Shown here in pieces: positions 44,474 through 53,400 of a stretch of 64,000 nucleotides of DNA (position 1 is its first letter; every line of letters starts with the position of its first letter). The position numbers and the translations under genes were made by a program. This stretch comes from Hyalangium versicolor (GTDB taxonomy: Bacteria; Myxococcota; Myxococcia; Myxococcales; Myxococcaceae). The notes under the pieces are model-generated. The model saw only the letters and a list, made by a program, of their open reading frames with translations, was not told the origin of the DNA and ran no database searches. The stretch spans positions 62,001 to 126,000 of the forward strand of contig NZ_JAHXBF010000024.1 in the NCBI RefSeq assembly GCF_020103695.1, in the 5' to 3' direction.

Positions 44474-45379
44474 TCAATGAGGTTCGCTCTCCGGCTTCGT
44501 CCGACGGCGATCGAACCGACACACCCAAGGCTCGTCGGCTCCGAAACGTCCACAGTAGTAGCCCGGCGCACAGGCATCCGCGGACTCAGGTGTGCAGGGC
44601 GTCTGGCAGTAGGACCGATGGCAGAGCATCCCGTCCGGGCACACGGGCCTTCCCTCTCCACAGCGGGTAGCGCACTCCATCCACACTTCGCCCGGAAGAT
44701 TCTCTCGCTGCAGCACCAAGCACTCTTGACTGCCAGGACACCCGGACTGGCGGCAGTCGACTCCATGCACGGACATGCATGCGGACGTGCCTTGATGGAA
44801 GGAGACACATACCTTGCCGGTAGAGCAGCCCTGCTCCACACATGTGGGAAGGCACAAAGGGCCAGGTGTCACGTCCGAGCAGAAGAAGCCCGCCGGGCAG
44901 CTCCCGGGCTTCGCCTTCTCGCAGGGGCGTCCACACCAGGCGGCGCCACAGAGAAGCCCCGGTTCACAAGCCTGCTGCAGGTCGGCTGGAAGGCTGGCGC
45001 ATCTCTCACCTTCCTTGCGAACTCCCTGGGGAATACACGCGCGGACCCTCGGGCCATCGTCCCGCGTTCGCAATTCCTGGCACGAGAAGCCTTCACGGCA
45101 CTGCATGTCCGTCATGCACTCGCTATCGGCACAGTAGGACTTGAAGAACCTGGAATCCGACAGGCATCCCAAAGGAGGCTCACAGTCCTGAGCCTTCTTG
45201 CAGTCGCGCTGATACGTGACCCGCTTCAATCGCTCTTCCAGGGAGAGAATCGGACTGACCCTTCTCTCTTGCGGCCCTCGAAGCTGTAACCGCTCACGTA
45301 TCGCGTAGACCGCGATGGCACCTAGCGGGATGACGAGCAGCAGGCCTACGAGGAGTCCTGGCAGTGCACCTGCCTTCAT
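44474..45379 (-). CDS. Membrane-anchored Cys-rich protein
   Basis: The 301-residue protein has one N-terminal membrane segment (ALPGLLVGLLLVIPLGAIAVYAI) and then a Cys-rich extracytoplasmic part with about 30 Cys in CxxGxxC-like spacings (DCEPPLGCLSD, ECMTDMQCREGFSC, GAAWCGRPCEKA, CAPGYYCG), similar to EGF/dickkopf-like modules found in myxobacterial surface proteins. Such regions are expected to form disulfides outside the cytoplasm. ATG 45379 overlaps the stop of the small lipoprotein gene upstream (ATGA), so the two are coupled. Adhesion or binding is possible. I do not recognise a specific family. Confidence 0.72.
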   Translation of the reverse strand: MKAGALPGLLVGLLLVIPLGAIAVYAIRERLQLRGPQERRVSPILSLEERLKRVTYQRDCKKAQDCEPPLGCLSDSRFFKSYCADSECMTDMQCREGFSCQELRTRDDGPRVRACIPQGVRKEGERCASLPADLQQACEPGLLCGAAWCGRPCEKAKPGSCPAGFFCSDVTPGPLCLPTCVEQGCSTGKVCVSFHQGTSACMSVHGVDCRQSGCPGSQECLVLQRENLPGEVWMECATRCGEGRPVCPDGMLCHRSYCQTPCTPESADACAPGYYCGRFGADEPWVCRFDRRRTKPESEPH

Positions 45380-45627
45380 TTGCTGCACTCCAGAATGCAC
45401 TCCTCCGGATTGGGCTGGTCTTCACAGAACTCCTCCAGGTCCTGCCCTGCTGGAGGACACTCTCCCTGATAGGAGTGCACCCCCTTCATCGCATCCTGGT
45501 GCGCGGCCCGCTCGACATTACCGCTCCGTCCGAAGGCGTGTGGACACCCCACCGTGCCCAGCAGCAACAATGCAGCGGCCCAGTGAGGCCTCCACAAAAG
45601 CGGCGGTCGCTGGAGACGAGGCGTCAT
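45376..45627 (-). CDS. Small Cys-containing lipoprotein
   Basis: The 83-residue precursor has a signal peptide (WAAALLLLGTVGC, lipobox Cys near 27) and a short mature part with Cys at its end (GECPPAGQDLEEFCED, then PEECILECSK). ATG 45627 is preceded by AAGGAGGG at eight bases, much better than the longer frame. Its stop overlaps the start of the Cys-rich membrane protein by four bases, so the two probably work together at the cell envelope. The divergent gene across 176 bp is the FHA-sigma54 activator. No function is known. Confidence 0.7.
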   Translation of the reverse strand: MTPRLQRPPLLWRPHWAAALLLLGTVGCPHAFGRSGNVERAAHQDAMKGVHSYQGECPPAGQDLEEFCEDQPNPEECILECSK

Positions 45628-45803
45628 CGTGATTTCCCTCCTTCTTGGAATCATAGCCTTCGGGCCGGTGGAGCCCATGACTGGAGCCCTGCCCTCCCGG
45701 CTTGTCCCCCTTGCCGTCCTGGCCGCCAGCCTGGCCTCTCTGGGTGATGACTCTCTCACAAGCTGTGCACCCAACCCCCCACATCACCCGAGTAGCCGTT
45801 AGA

Positions 45804-47636
45804 ATGCCAGGCGTGGCGAGACTGGTGGCGATGTTCGGCCCCTGCCGGGGCATAGCGCGAGAGCTGGATTCCCCCCTCACCGTGGGCCGGGCCGCCGAGG
45901 GCGGGCTGCAACTCCTCGACGACAAGGTCAGCCGGGAGCACTGTGCCATCGAGCCCATTGGCCCCGCCGGCCATGTGCTGAGGGACCTGGGCTCTCGGAA
46001 CGGGACGTGGCTCAACGGTCAGCTCCTCAAGGAGACGACGCGGCTGCGCCCTGGGGACCACATCTCGGTGGGTGAGAGCGTCTTGGTGTACGAGCCCTCC
46101 TTCGATGCCCTGCGGGCCCGGGATGGCGAGTCCACCCTCGTCCTCACCCGCACCCGGCCGGAGACGGCTCGGGGTGGCATCCCTCCCACCGAGGCGGCGC
46201 TTGCCCGTGCCGGTGAGCTGGCCCTCCGTGCGGCTGCGGCTGCCTCTCCCGAGGCCGCCGCGGGCCTGGTGCTCGAGGTGCTCGACTCGGCCCTCCAGCC
46301 CACGGCGCTCACCGTGCTGCGGCTGGCTCCCAATGGCATGCTGCACCCGCTGCTGGCCCGGCCTGTGGGCTCCCACGTCACCCTGAGCCGGGAGCTGGTG
46401 AATGCGGCGCTGAAGCTGGGCCGCGCGCTCGCCATGCCCGAGGCTCAGGCCCGTCCCGAGACGGACAACCTGCTGACGCGCGTGCGCCAGGGCGATGCCC
46501 ATGTGCTGTATGCGCCCCTCTATACGGGAGGCTTCCCCGCTGGGGCGCTCTGCATCCTGCGGGACGCGGCCTTCACCGATGAGGAGCTGGCGCTGGCTGG
46601 AGCGCTGGCCGGAGCCGCAGGGCCCTCGCTCTGTCCGCCGCCCGAGCCTCACATTCCGAGCACACTCACCTACTCGACTCCCGTGGCTGAGAGCGCCGCG
46701 ATGCGCGAGGTGATGCGCCAGGCCAACGCCGCAGCGCAGGTGCAGTCCACCGTCCTCATCACCGGCGAGAACGGCACGGGCAAGGAGGAGGTGGCGCGAG
46801 CCATCCACACCCTGGGCGCTCGCTCAAAAGGGCCCTTCATCTCCGTCAACTGCGGAGCCATCCCCACCGAACTGGCTGACAGCGAGCTCTTCGGCCACGA
46901 GAAGGGCGCCGTCGCCGGAGCGGTGAGCTCCCGTGCCGGAGTCTTCGAGCAGGCGGACGGTGGCACCCTGTTCCTGGATGAGGTGGGGGATCTGCCCGCG
47001 GACCTACAGGTGAAGCTGCTACGGGTACTGCAAGACAAGTTGGTGAACCGCGTGGGAGGACGCGCGGGTGTGCCGGTGGACGTGCGCGTGGTGGCGGCCA
47101 CCCATCGCAACCTTATTGAAGCGGTGCGCGCGGGGACTTTCCGCGAGGATCTCTACTGGCGCCTCAATGGGGTGCGCATCCACCTGGCTCCCCTGCGCGA
47201 CAGGCCCGAGGACATCGTGCCCCTGGCCGAGCGCCTGCTGGCGCGGATGGGACCACAACTGGGCCGCAGGGCCGCAGGGTTCACGGCGGAGGCCCGTGCC
47301 GCCCTGAAAGCCTGTCCCTGGCCGGGCAACGCGCGCCAACTGGGCAATGCCATTGAACGAGCGCTCGTGCTGAAGGGGCCGGGAGAGCTCATCGGCCTGT
47401 TGGATCTGCCTCCCGAGGTGGTGGCTCCAGAGCCCAAGCCCGTAACGGGTGGAAACGGAGCGCCGGCCTCGGGGGTCACCCTCGCGGATGTGGTGAGGAC
47501 CGTGGAGCGTGAGCACATCGTTCTCGCGCTGGAGCGGGCCAAAGGTGTGAAGCCGACGGCAGCCGAGGCGCTGGGGATCTCTCCCTCGACTCTGGATCAG
47601 AAGATCGCGGAGTACGGAATCAACCTGTTCGAGTGA
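45804..47636 (+). CDS. FHA-domain sigma54-type activator with altered GAFTGA loop
   Basis: The 610-residue protein has an N-terminal FHA domain (about 12-100; LTVGRAAEGGLQLLDDKVSR, GSRNGTWLNG), which binds phosphothreonine, then a GAF-like part at about 130-270. The AAA+ core at about 293-520 has Walker A GENGTGKE and Walker B GGTLFLDEVGDLP. The sigma54-contact loop, GAFTGA in active family members, reads GAVAGA here. A Fis-type helix-turn-helix is at the C terminus (AAEALGISPSTLDQKI). FHA-EBPs are typical of myxobacteria and are switched on by Ser/Thr kinases. The loop change may impair classical sigma54 activation. ATG 45804 is chosen at the start of the FHA homology. Confidence 0.88.
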   Translation: MPGVARLVAMFGPCRGIARELDSPLTVGRAAEGGLQLLDDKVSREHCAIEPIGPAGHVLRDLGSRNGTWLNGQLLKETTRLRPGDHISVGESVLVYEPSFDALRARDGESTLVLTRTRPETARGGIPPTEAALARAGELALRAAAAASPEAAAGLVLEVLDSALQPTALTVLRLAPNGMLHPLLARPVGSHVTLSRELVNAALKLGRALAMPEAQARPETDNLLTRVRQGDAHVLYAPLYTGGFPAGALCILRDAAFTDEELALAGALAGAAGPSLCPPPEPHIPSTLTYSTPVAESAAMREVMRQANAAAQVQSTVLITGENGTGKEEVARAIHTLGARSKGPFISVNCGAIPTELADSELFGHEKGAVAGAVSSRAGVFEQADGGTLFLDEVGDLPADLQVKLLRVLQDKLVNRVGGRAGVPVDVRVVAATHRNLIEAVRAGTFREDLYWRLNGVRIHLAPLRDRPEDIVPLAERLLARMGPQLGRRAAGFTAEARAALKACPWPGNARQLGNAIERALVLKGPGELIGLLDLPPEVVAPEPKPVTGGNGAPASGVTLADVVRTVEREHIVLALERAKGVKPTAAEALGISPSTLDQKIAEYGINLFE

Positions 47637-47740
47637 GCTTTCTCTGCCCTTCCCGCCGCACTCCGCTGCCCGGTGTGCCCGAGCTGCGGACGCGGAGTTC
47701 TTGAGCACCCGCGACAGGAGATCATACGTTCCGAGGCTCT

Positions 47741-48724
47741 ATGCGCTCGAAGCAGTCGCGTGAACCAACCCCAGGAGCCTGGATGGCGTGGGTGCCCTAC
47801 TTCCTGCTGGTGCTTTCGGGTTGCGGCAGTTGCTCGAGAGGGCAGGGGCAGCCCCCTCCACGCGAAGACAAGACTGAAGCGGGCACGGTGGACCACACAA
47901 CATCCCTCGCTTCATCGTTCCCCGGCTCTCAGTGGTCCCTGATCTTGGGAGAAGAAGACTCCACCAATCGATACGCTGCCACGGTCATGGTCATCGTCCA
48001 TGACGCAAAGGATGCGTCGAAGCACATGGAGTGCAGTGGTGTCCTCGTGGCTCCGCGTCTCGTCCTCACGGCCGGGCACTGCGTGTGCCAGCGCCGAGAA
48101 GCTCCTGCCCCAGATGATGAAAAGCTCCTGATCGATGCCTCCTTGTGTGCAGCGACAGCATCCGTGGTCCTGGTGACCTCCGAGCCCCCCACCCCCGAAA
48201 GAGTTGGGGAGTCATGGTCGGAGAGGCTCTCTGGAACCGTTCGGCCGCACCCACAACTCAGGCTCCTGCTGGACTCGGAGGGCCATGTCACCTCCAACAC
48301 GGCAAACCTGGCGCTCGTTCTCCTTGAGCAACCCGTGAAGCAGCACATCGCTCCCGTGCTGCTGTCCGACGAGGAGGCCACGGTCGGAGAGCGGCTGACA
48401 GTCGTTGGTTTCGGATATGCCGAGGGCCCGGGAGCCCTGGATGGACGGCGACGCTTCAGCCTGGAATCCGTCACGGGAAGGCTCGAGCCCAGAGGAGAGC
48501 GGATGCTGTTTGGCCGCCCGGAGCTACACTCCTACCGTGGTGACACCGGCGGGCCCTGCCTCCGCGAAGGCAAGGGAGCACCCACCCTGGTGGGCATCTC
48601 CAACCGGGGTCTGGGCAGGGAGCCTGCTTTCACGAGCACATATGCCTACCGCGCGTGGCTAGAGAGGGAGATACAATTCGCGCCCCAATCTTCCTCCTCA
48701 TCCGAAGAGGGTCCAACGCCATGA
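47741..48724 (+). CDS. Trypsin-like lipoprotein with degenerate catalytic triad
   Basis: The 327-residue protein has a lipoprotein-type signal (WVPYFLLVLSGCGSC; ATG 47783 is an alternative start) and an S1-family fold. His is kept in VLTAGHCVC, but the Asp position reads SNTANLALVLL, where Asn replaces the usual Asp, and the nucleophile motif is RGDTGGPC with Thr in place of Ser. It is therefore probably inactive as a serine protease, or uses Thr poorly. Its stop overlaps the start of a second, intact trypsin-like lipoprotein by four bases (ATGA). A role as inhibitor, chaperone or substrate-binding partner of the second protein is an inference. Confidence 0.78.
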   Translation: MRSKQSREPTPGAWMAWVPYFLLVLSGCGSCSRGQGQPPPREDKTEAGTVDHTTSLASSFPGSQWSLILGEEDSTNRYAATVMVIVHDAKDASKHMECSGVLVAPRLVLTAGHCVCQRREAPAPDDEKLLIDASLCAATASVVLVTSEPPTPERVGESWSERLSGTVRPHPQLRLLLDSEGHVTSNTANLALVLLEQPVKQHIAPVLLSDEEATVGERLTVVGFGYAEGPGALDGRRRFSLESVTGRLEPRGERMLFGRPELHSYRGDTGGPCLREGKGAPTLVGISNRGLGREPAFTSTYAYRAWLEREIQFAPQSSSSSEEGPTP

Positions 48725-49740
48725 CTCCGAAGGCATGGGTGGCACTCTGTCTGGTACTGCTCGCGGGCTGCTCCGCGAGTTCCTCTTCTCTTTCAGACTC
48801 GAGTAATCCCACTCCCTCGGAGGGGCTATTCCCAGAGGGAGCACTTCTGGTGGGCCCAGGCCCCATCGATGTTGCGAACAGGTTCCTACCTGTCGTGATG
48901 CTCTCCACCATTATCGTGGACGCGGCGGGAGACAGACATTTCCTGCCGTGCAGCGGTGTGCTGATCCATCGGCGGCTCGTCATCACGGCGGGGCATTGTG
49001 TCTGCCTGCCACGGATGCCTGAGCCCGGAGATGTGCCTGCCCCAGCCGTGTCTCTCTCCTACGTAGGCCCGCTGCGACCTCAGCTCACAAGAGCGGGGGA
49101 GCTCCGCGATGTCGCCCTCCGATCGATCCTGGACAAGAAATCCCCATGCGCCAGAACCACACTGGTGACCGCATCCCGGTACAAACGTACAAAGGGTGGA
49201 GTTCCAGGAGCCGAGACCACCGAGCACTATGACAGCGAAATCCTCATCCACCCTCAATTCGAAGTGGTCAATGGTGAGCGAGGTGGCCGTATCGAGACGG
49301 TCTGGGCCAGCGCGGATTTCGCGGCCATCCTTCTGAAGAAGCCCGTGGAATTCGAACTCACACCGCTCGAACTCCCCACCCAGGAGGTCACGACGGGCGC
49401 CGACATCACGCTCGTCGGCTATGGACCTGGTGATTCGCCCAAATACCTCGGCGAACGTCAGCTGGGTGAGAGCCACATCACGCAACTCCTCCGCCTGGAA
49501 ACCGGCAGCGTCATCTTCAAGGCGGAGGAGCAGTCCCTACCTGATGGGGGAGTGACGGCGAGCGCAGCCTCCGGAGACAGCGGAGGCCCGGTCGTCATCA
49601 AGACCCGCCCAGGAGTCCTCGTCGGCATCACCAGCGTCGGCGCCAAGACACGGAATGGACGGAAGGTGTCCATCTTCATGAGCGCTTACTCGCATCGTGA
49701 ATGGCTGAACGAAGTGCTCCAGCGGGCCGATAAGAGCTGA
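48721..49740 (+). CDS. Trypsin-like serine protease lipoprotein
   Basis: The 339-residue protein has a lipoprotein signal (WVALCLVLLAGC, Cys near 17). The S1 triad is intact: His in VITAGHCVC (about 100), Asp in ASADFAAILL (about 200) and Ser in AASGDSGGPVV (about 283). ATG 48721 overlaps the previous stop. Mature protease would sit in the outer membrane or periplasm. The paired upstream homologue has lost two catalytic residues, so the pair may form an active/inactive set. Lipid attachment suggests a role in envelope surveillance or predation rather than free secretion. Confidence 0.85.
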   Translation: MTPKAWVALCLVLLAGCSASSSSLSDSSNPTPSEGLFPEGALLVGPGPIDVANRFLPVVMLSTIIVDAAGDRHFLPCSGVLIHRRLVITAGHCVCLPRMPEPGDVPAPAVSLSYVGPLRPQLTRAGELRDVALRSILDKKSPCARTTLVTASRYKRTKGGVPGAETTEHYDSEILIHPQFEVVNGERGGRIETVWASADFAAILLKKPVEFELTPLELPTQEVTTGADITLVGYGPGDSPKYLGERQLGESHITQLLRLETGSVIFKAEEQSLPDGGVTASAASGDSGGPVVIKTRPGVLVGITSVGAKTRNGRKVSIFMSAYSHREWLNEVLQRADKS

Positions 49741-49807
49741 GGCGATCTCCACCTCAGCGTGGGCGCTTCGCGGTAGCCTCTCCCGCCACACAGGAGGCAC
49801 AAGGTCG

Positions 49808-50434
49808 ATGCGGTGGCTGCTCATCATGCTCGCGCTGGGCGCGGCGGGAACGGCGGGGTATCTCGGAACGGTGGCGAAGAACTCCTTCTCCGCCTACTCC
49901 AACGAGCAGCTCGACATGCTCGAACGCGAGATGTCCCAGCAACTCGAGCCCAACCGCCCCTCCACGCGCCCCCTCAAATCCTCAGGCAAGCAGGGACAGC
50001 AGAAGGAATCCCTCTCGGGCAGCCAGGAGCTCCTCCAACAAGAGCGGCAACGCCGGCTCTACTTCTTCGCCGCGCTCGCTGTAGCCGCCGTGGCTGCCGT
50101 GGCCGCCTTCTTCATCCGAAGCGGCGGCTCCTCCATCCCCACCCTCCGCGGCTCCAGCGATGAGGATGCCCGCCTCGTGGCCGCCGTCGGAGACCCCTCC
50201 GTGCTCCGCGAAGGCGCCCGGCAGAAGGCCGCCTCCCTCCTCGGCGTCGCCACCGATGCCCCTCCCGCCGTCATCGAGGCCGCCCTCCAGGCCCAGCTCC
50301 AGCAAAGGGACCCCGCTCGCTTGGACGGCCTCGCCCCGGACCTCAAGAACCTCGCCCTTCAACAACGTGAAGAGCTCGTCCGCGCCAGGGATCTGCTCCT
50401 GAACCAGAAACCCTCGGGCCCCCGCAAGACGTAG
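49808..50434 (+). CDS. Hypothetical membrane protein with two membrane segments
   Basis: The 208-residue protein has an N-terminal hydrophobic segment (WLLIMLALGAAGTAGYLG) and a second at about 85-105 (LYFFAALAVAAVAAVAAFFI), separated by a charged linker rich in Gln and Ser. The C-terminal 90 residues are cytoplasmic or periplasmic helices (AAVGDPSVLREGARQKAASL, EAALQAQLQQRDPARL). GGAGG precedes ATG 49808. It converges with the hybrid kinase gene, 14 bp apart. I do not recognise the family. Confidence 0.65.
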   Translation: MRWLLIMLALGAAGTAGYLGTVAKNSFSAYSNEQLDMLEREMSQQLEPNRPSTRPLKSSGKQGQQKESLSGSQELLQQERQRRLYFFAALAVAAVAAVAAFFIRSGGSSIPTLRGSSDEDARLVAAVGDPSVLREGARQKAASLLGVATDAPPAVIEAALQAQLQQRDPARLDGLAPDLKNLALQQREELVRARDLLLNQKPSGPRKT

Positions 50435-50448
50435 GCCCCACCCCGCAC

Positions 50449-53400
50449 CTACGCCGGTGCATCCGGGGACGCGCCCCGCGCCTTCGCCACCCACTCGCGC
50501 ACCCGCGCACGCAGGTTCTCCGGCTCGAAGGGCTTCTCCAGACGCGGATTGGGCACCCGCTCCAGGAACTCCTGCGCCGCGGGCGTGTAGGCCCCTCCCG
50601 TGACGAACACCATCCGCTCCGCCTGCTGCGGAGCCGCCTTCGCCAGCTGCGCGTGCAGCTCCATCCCCGTCATCTCCGGCATCATTAGGTCGCAGAGGAT
50701 GACGTCGTAGCTGGCCTGCGAAGAGGACAGCATCTCCAGCGCCCGCCGCGAGCTCACCACCACCTCCACGTCATGCTCGCGCGACAGAGTCCGCCGCAGC
50801 GCGGAGCTCACCAATGGATCATCATCCACCACCAGCACCCGACCTCGCATCAACACTCCCTCCTTGGACTCCACAGCTCGCGGCACCGGGACCGCTTCTC
50901 CACGAGCCACGGGCAGTGTCACCCGAAACATCGTTCCCCGCCCCACCTGACTCTCTACCTCGATCCGGCCCCCCATCGAAGTGATGAAGGAATGGCATAG
51001 CGCCAGCCCCAGCCCCGTGCCTACCCCTACCGGCTTCGTTGTGAAAAAGGGGTCGAAGATGCGACCGACCACTTCTGGCGGAATTCCACTACCGGTGTCA
51101 TGCACCTCCCCGGCCACGCGGTCATCTCCGACCCGCCGAGTCACCAGGCGCACCTCGTTCTGCTCGGGCTTCCCTTCCGGCAAGGCCTGGGCCGCGTTGA
51201 TGATGAGGTTGAGGAACACCTGCGCCAGCCGCGCCTCGTTGCCCTCCACCCGAGGCACCTCCGCGTAGTCCCGCAGCAATTGGGCCCGGGGCCGCAGCTC
51301 TCCGGCCGCCATCTTCGCCGCCGAGTCCATCACCGCCCGAAGGTCCACCGGCTCCTTCGTCCCGTCATCCTGGCGTGAAAACGTCTTCAAGTCCCGGACG
51401 ATGCGCCGCACCCGATCCGCCCCCATCAGCGCCTCGCGCAACACCTGCTCCATGTCCCGGAGCCGCTCGCGCACATCCACCGGTCCTTCCTCCAGGCGAC
51501 GCATCAGCGAGCCTGCCTCCGCACAGGCATGTTCAAGGTTGGACACGATGTAGGAGAGCGGGTTGTTGATTTCATGCCCCACACCGGCGGCCAGGGTACC
51601 CACCGCCGCCATCTTCCCCGCCTGCACGAGCTGGGACTGGGTGGCTCGCAGCGTTCGCAAGTGAGCATCCAGCTCCTGGTTGGCGCGGGCCAGCTCCTTG
51701 GTCCGGTCCTCCACACGCGCCTGCAGCCACCGCTCGCGCTGCTTGAGCCGGCCCACCCGCCAGCCGTAGCTCACCGCCACCACCCCACCCACTCCCAGCA
51801 CGCACAGCAGGTAGAACCACACCGTCTGGTGGAACCACGGCTGCAGCGTGGCCTCCAGCACGGCTCCAGGCTCGCGCCACACCCCGTCCCGGTCCGCCAC
51901 CATCACCTGGAAGCGGTAGGTGCCCGGCGGCAGGCGCGTATAGGTGACGGTGCGGCGGCCCTCCGCGTCCAACCAGTCGGCGTCGAACCCATCCAGCCGG
52001 TAGCGCACCGGCACGCGCTGGGGCGCCTCGGGCGCGAAGACGGTGAAGCGGATGTCCACGTCCTGACGGCCCGGCGCCAGCACCAGCTTCGACATCAGCG
52101 GCACCAGCTCCCCCTGCACCCGCACCTCCTGGATGCGCACCTCGGGCGGGTGGCGCTCCAGCCGCGCATCCTTCGGATCCACCACCACCGCGCCACGCGA
52201 GGTAGCGAACCAGATGCGCCCGTCCCTCGCGCGCCAGCCCGCCGGCTGCGAACCTCCGCTCGTCTCCGCGCTGCGCAGCCCGTCCCGCTCGTCATAGTTG
52301 CGGGAGCGAACCCGCTCGCGCCGGCCGTCCGCCACTTCCTCCAGCTCGCGCCGACTCACCCGGAAGATGCCCTTGTTGCTGCTCATCCAGAAGAAGCCCT
52401 CCGCGTCCGGCAGCACGTTGAAGACGCTGTCGTCCGCGAGCCCCTGAGCCGTGGTGATGCGCGCCACCTTCCCGTCCTTCCACCGCACCAGCCCCGTGTG
52501 CGTCCCCACCCAGAGCGTGCCCGGGGAATCCGCGTGCAGGCTCATGATCGTCTCGTTGAGCAGCGCCGGATCCTTCACCCGCGTGAAGCTGCCATTGGCG
52601 TAGCGCACCAGTCCCGCGTGCGTGCCGAACCAGATGGCACCCGTGGTGTCCTCCCACATGGAGATGACGGCCTCGGCCACCGGGCCCTGCTCCGGCGTGA
52701 ACACGGTGAACTGGCCCTCGTGCAGGCGCACCAGCCCCGACGAGGTGCCGAACCACACATCCCCTCGCGAGTCCGGGAGGATGGCCCACACCAGGTCCAA
52801 CGGCAGCCCGTTCTCCCGCTTCAACTGATGGAAGTGCTTGCCGTCGTACCGGAAGGCGCCGTGGTGCGTGCCCACCCAGAGCGTGCCGTCCGGGCCCTCC
52901 GCCAGCGAGCGGATGTTCTCCTCCGCAAGCCCCTCGGCATCGCCCACGCGGGAGATTCGACCGTCCTTCATCCGATTGAGCCCGCCGCCCAACGTGCCCA
53001 GCCACAGCGTGCCGTCCCGCGTCTCCAGCACCGTGCGAACCAGGTCATGGCTCAGCCCCTCGGGCACTCCGTAGGGGATGAAGGGGTCCGCGCTCAGCCG
53101 GTTCAACCCTCCATCCGCCGTGCCCACCCAGAGGTTGCGATCGCGATCCTCGAAGATGGAGTACACCCGCGTGCCCGAGAGCCCCTCCTTCGGGCCGAAG
53201 GAGGTGAAGCCCTCGTCGGTGTGGCGGACCAGGCCCGTCTCGGTGCCCGCCCACAGCACGCCATCCCGGTCCTCCCACAGCGCCGACACCTCGTAGCGCG
53301 GCATGCCCTGCTCGGGGCTGTACCAGGTGAAGTTCCCGTCTCGCAGCGAGAGCAGTCCGGAGTACGTGCCCACCCAGAGCGTGCCGTCCCGCGCCGCCAG

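Noticed and set aside
50430..50453. CGTAGG/CCTACG hairpin between convergent genes
   Set aside because: Only six base pairs with a long loop; too weak to call a terminator.
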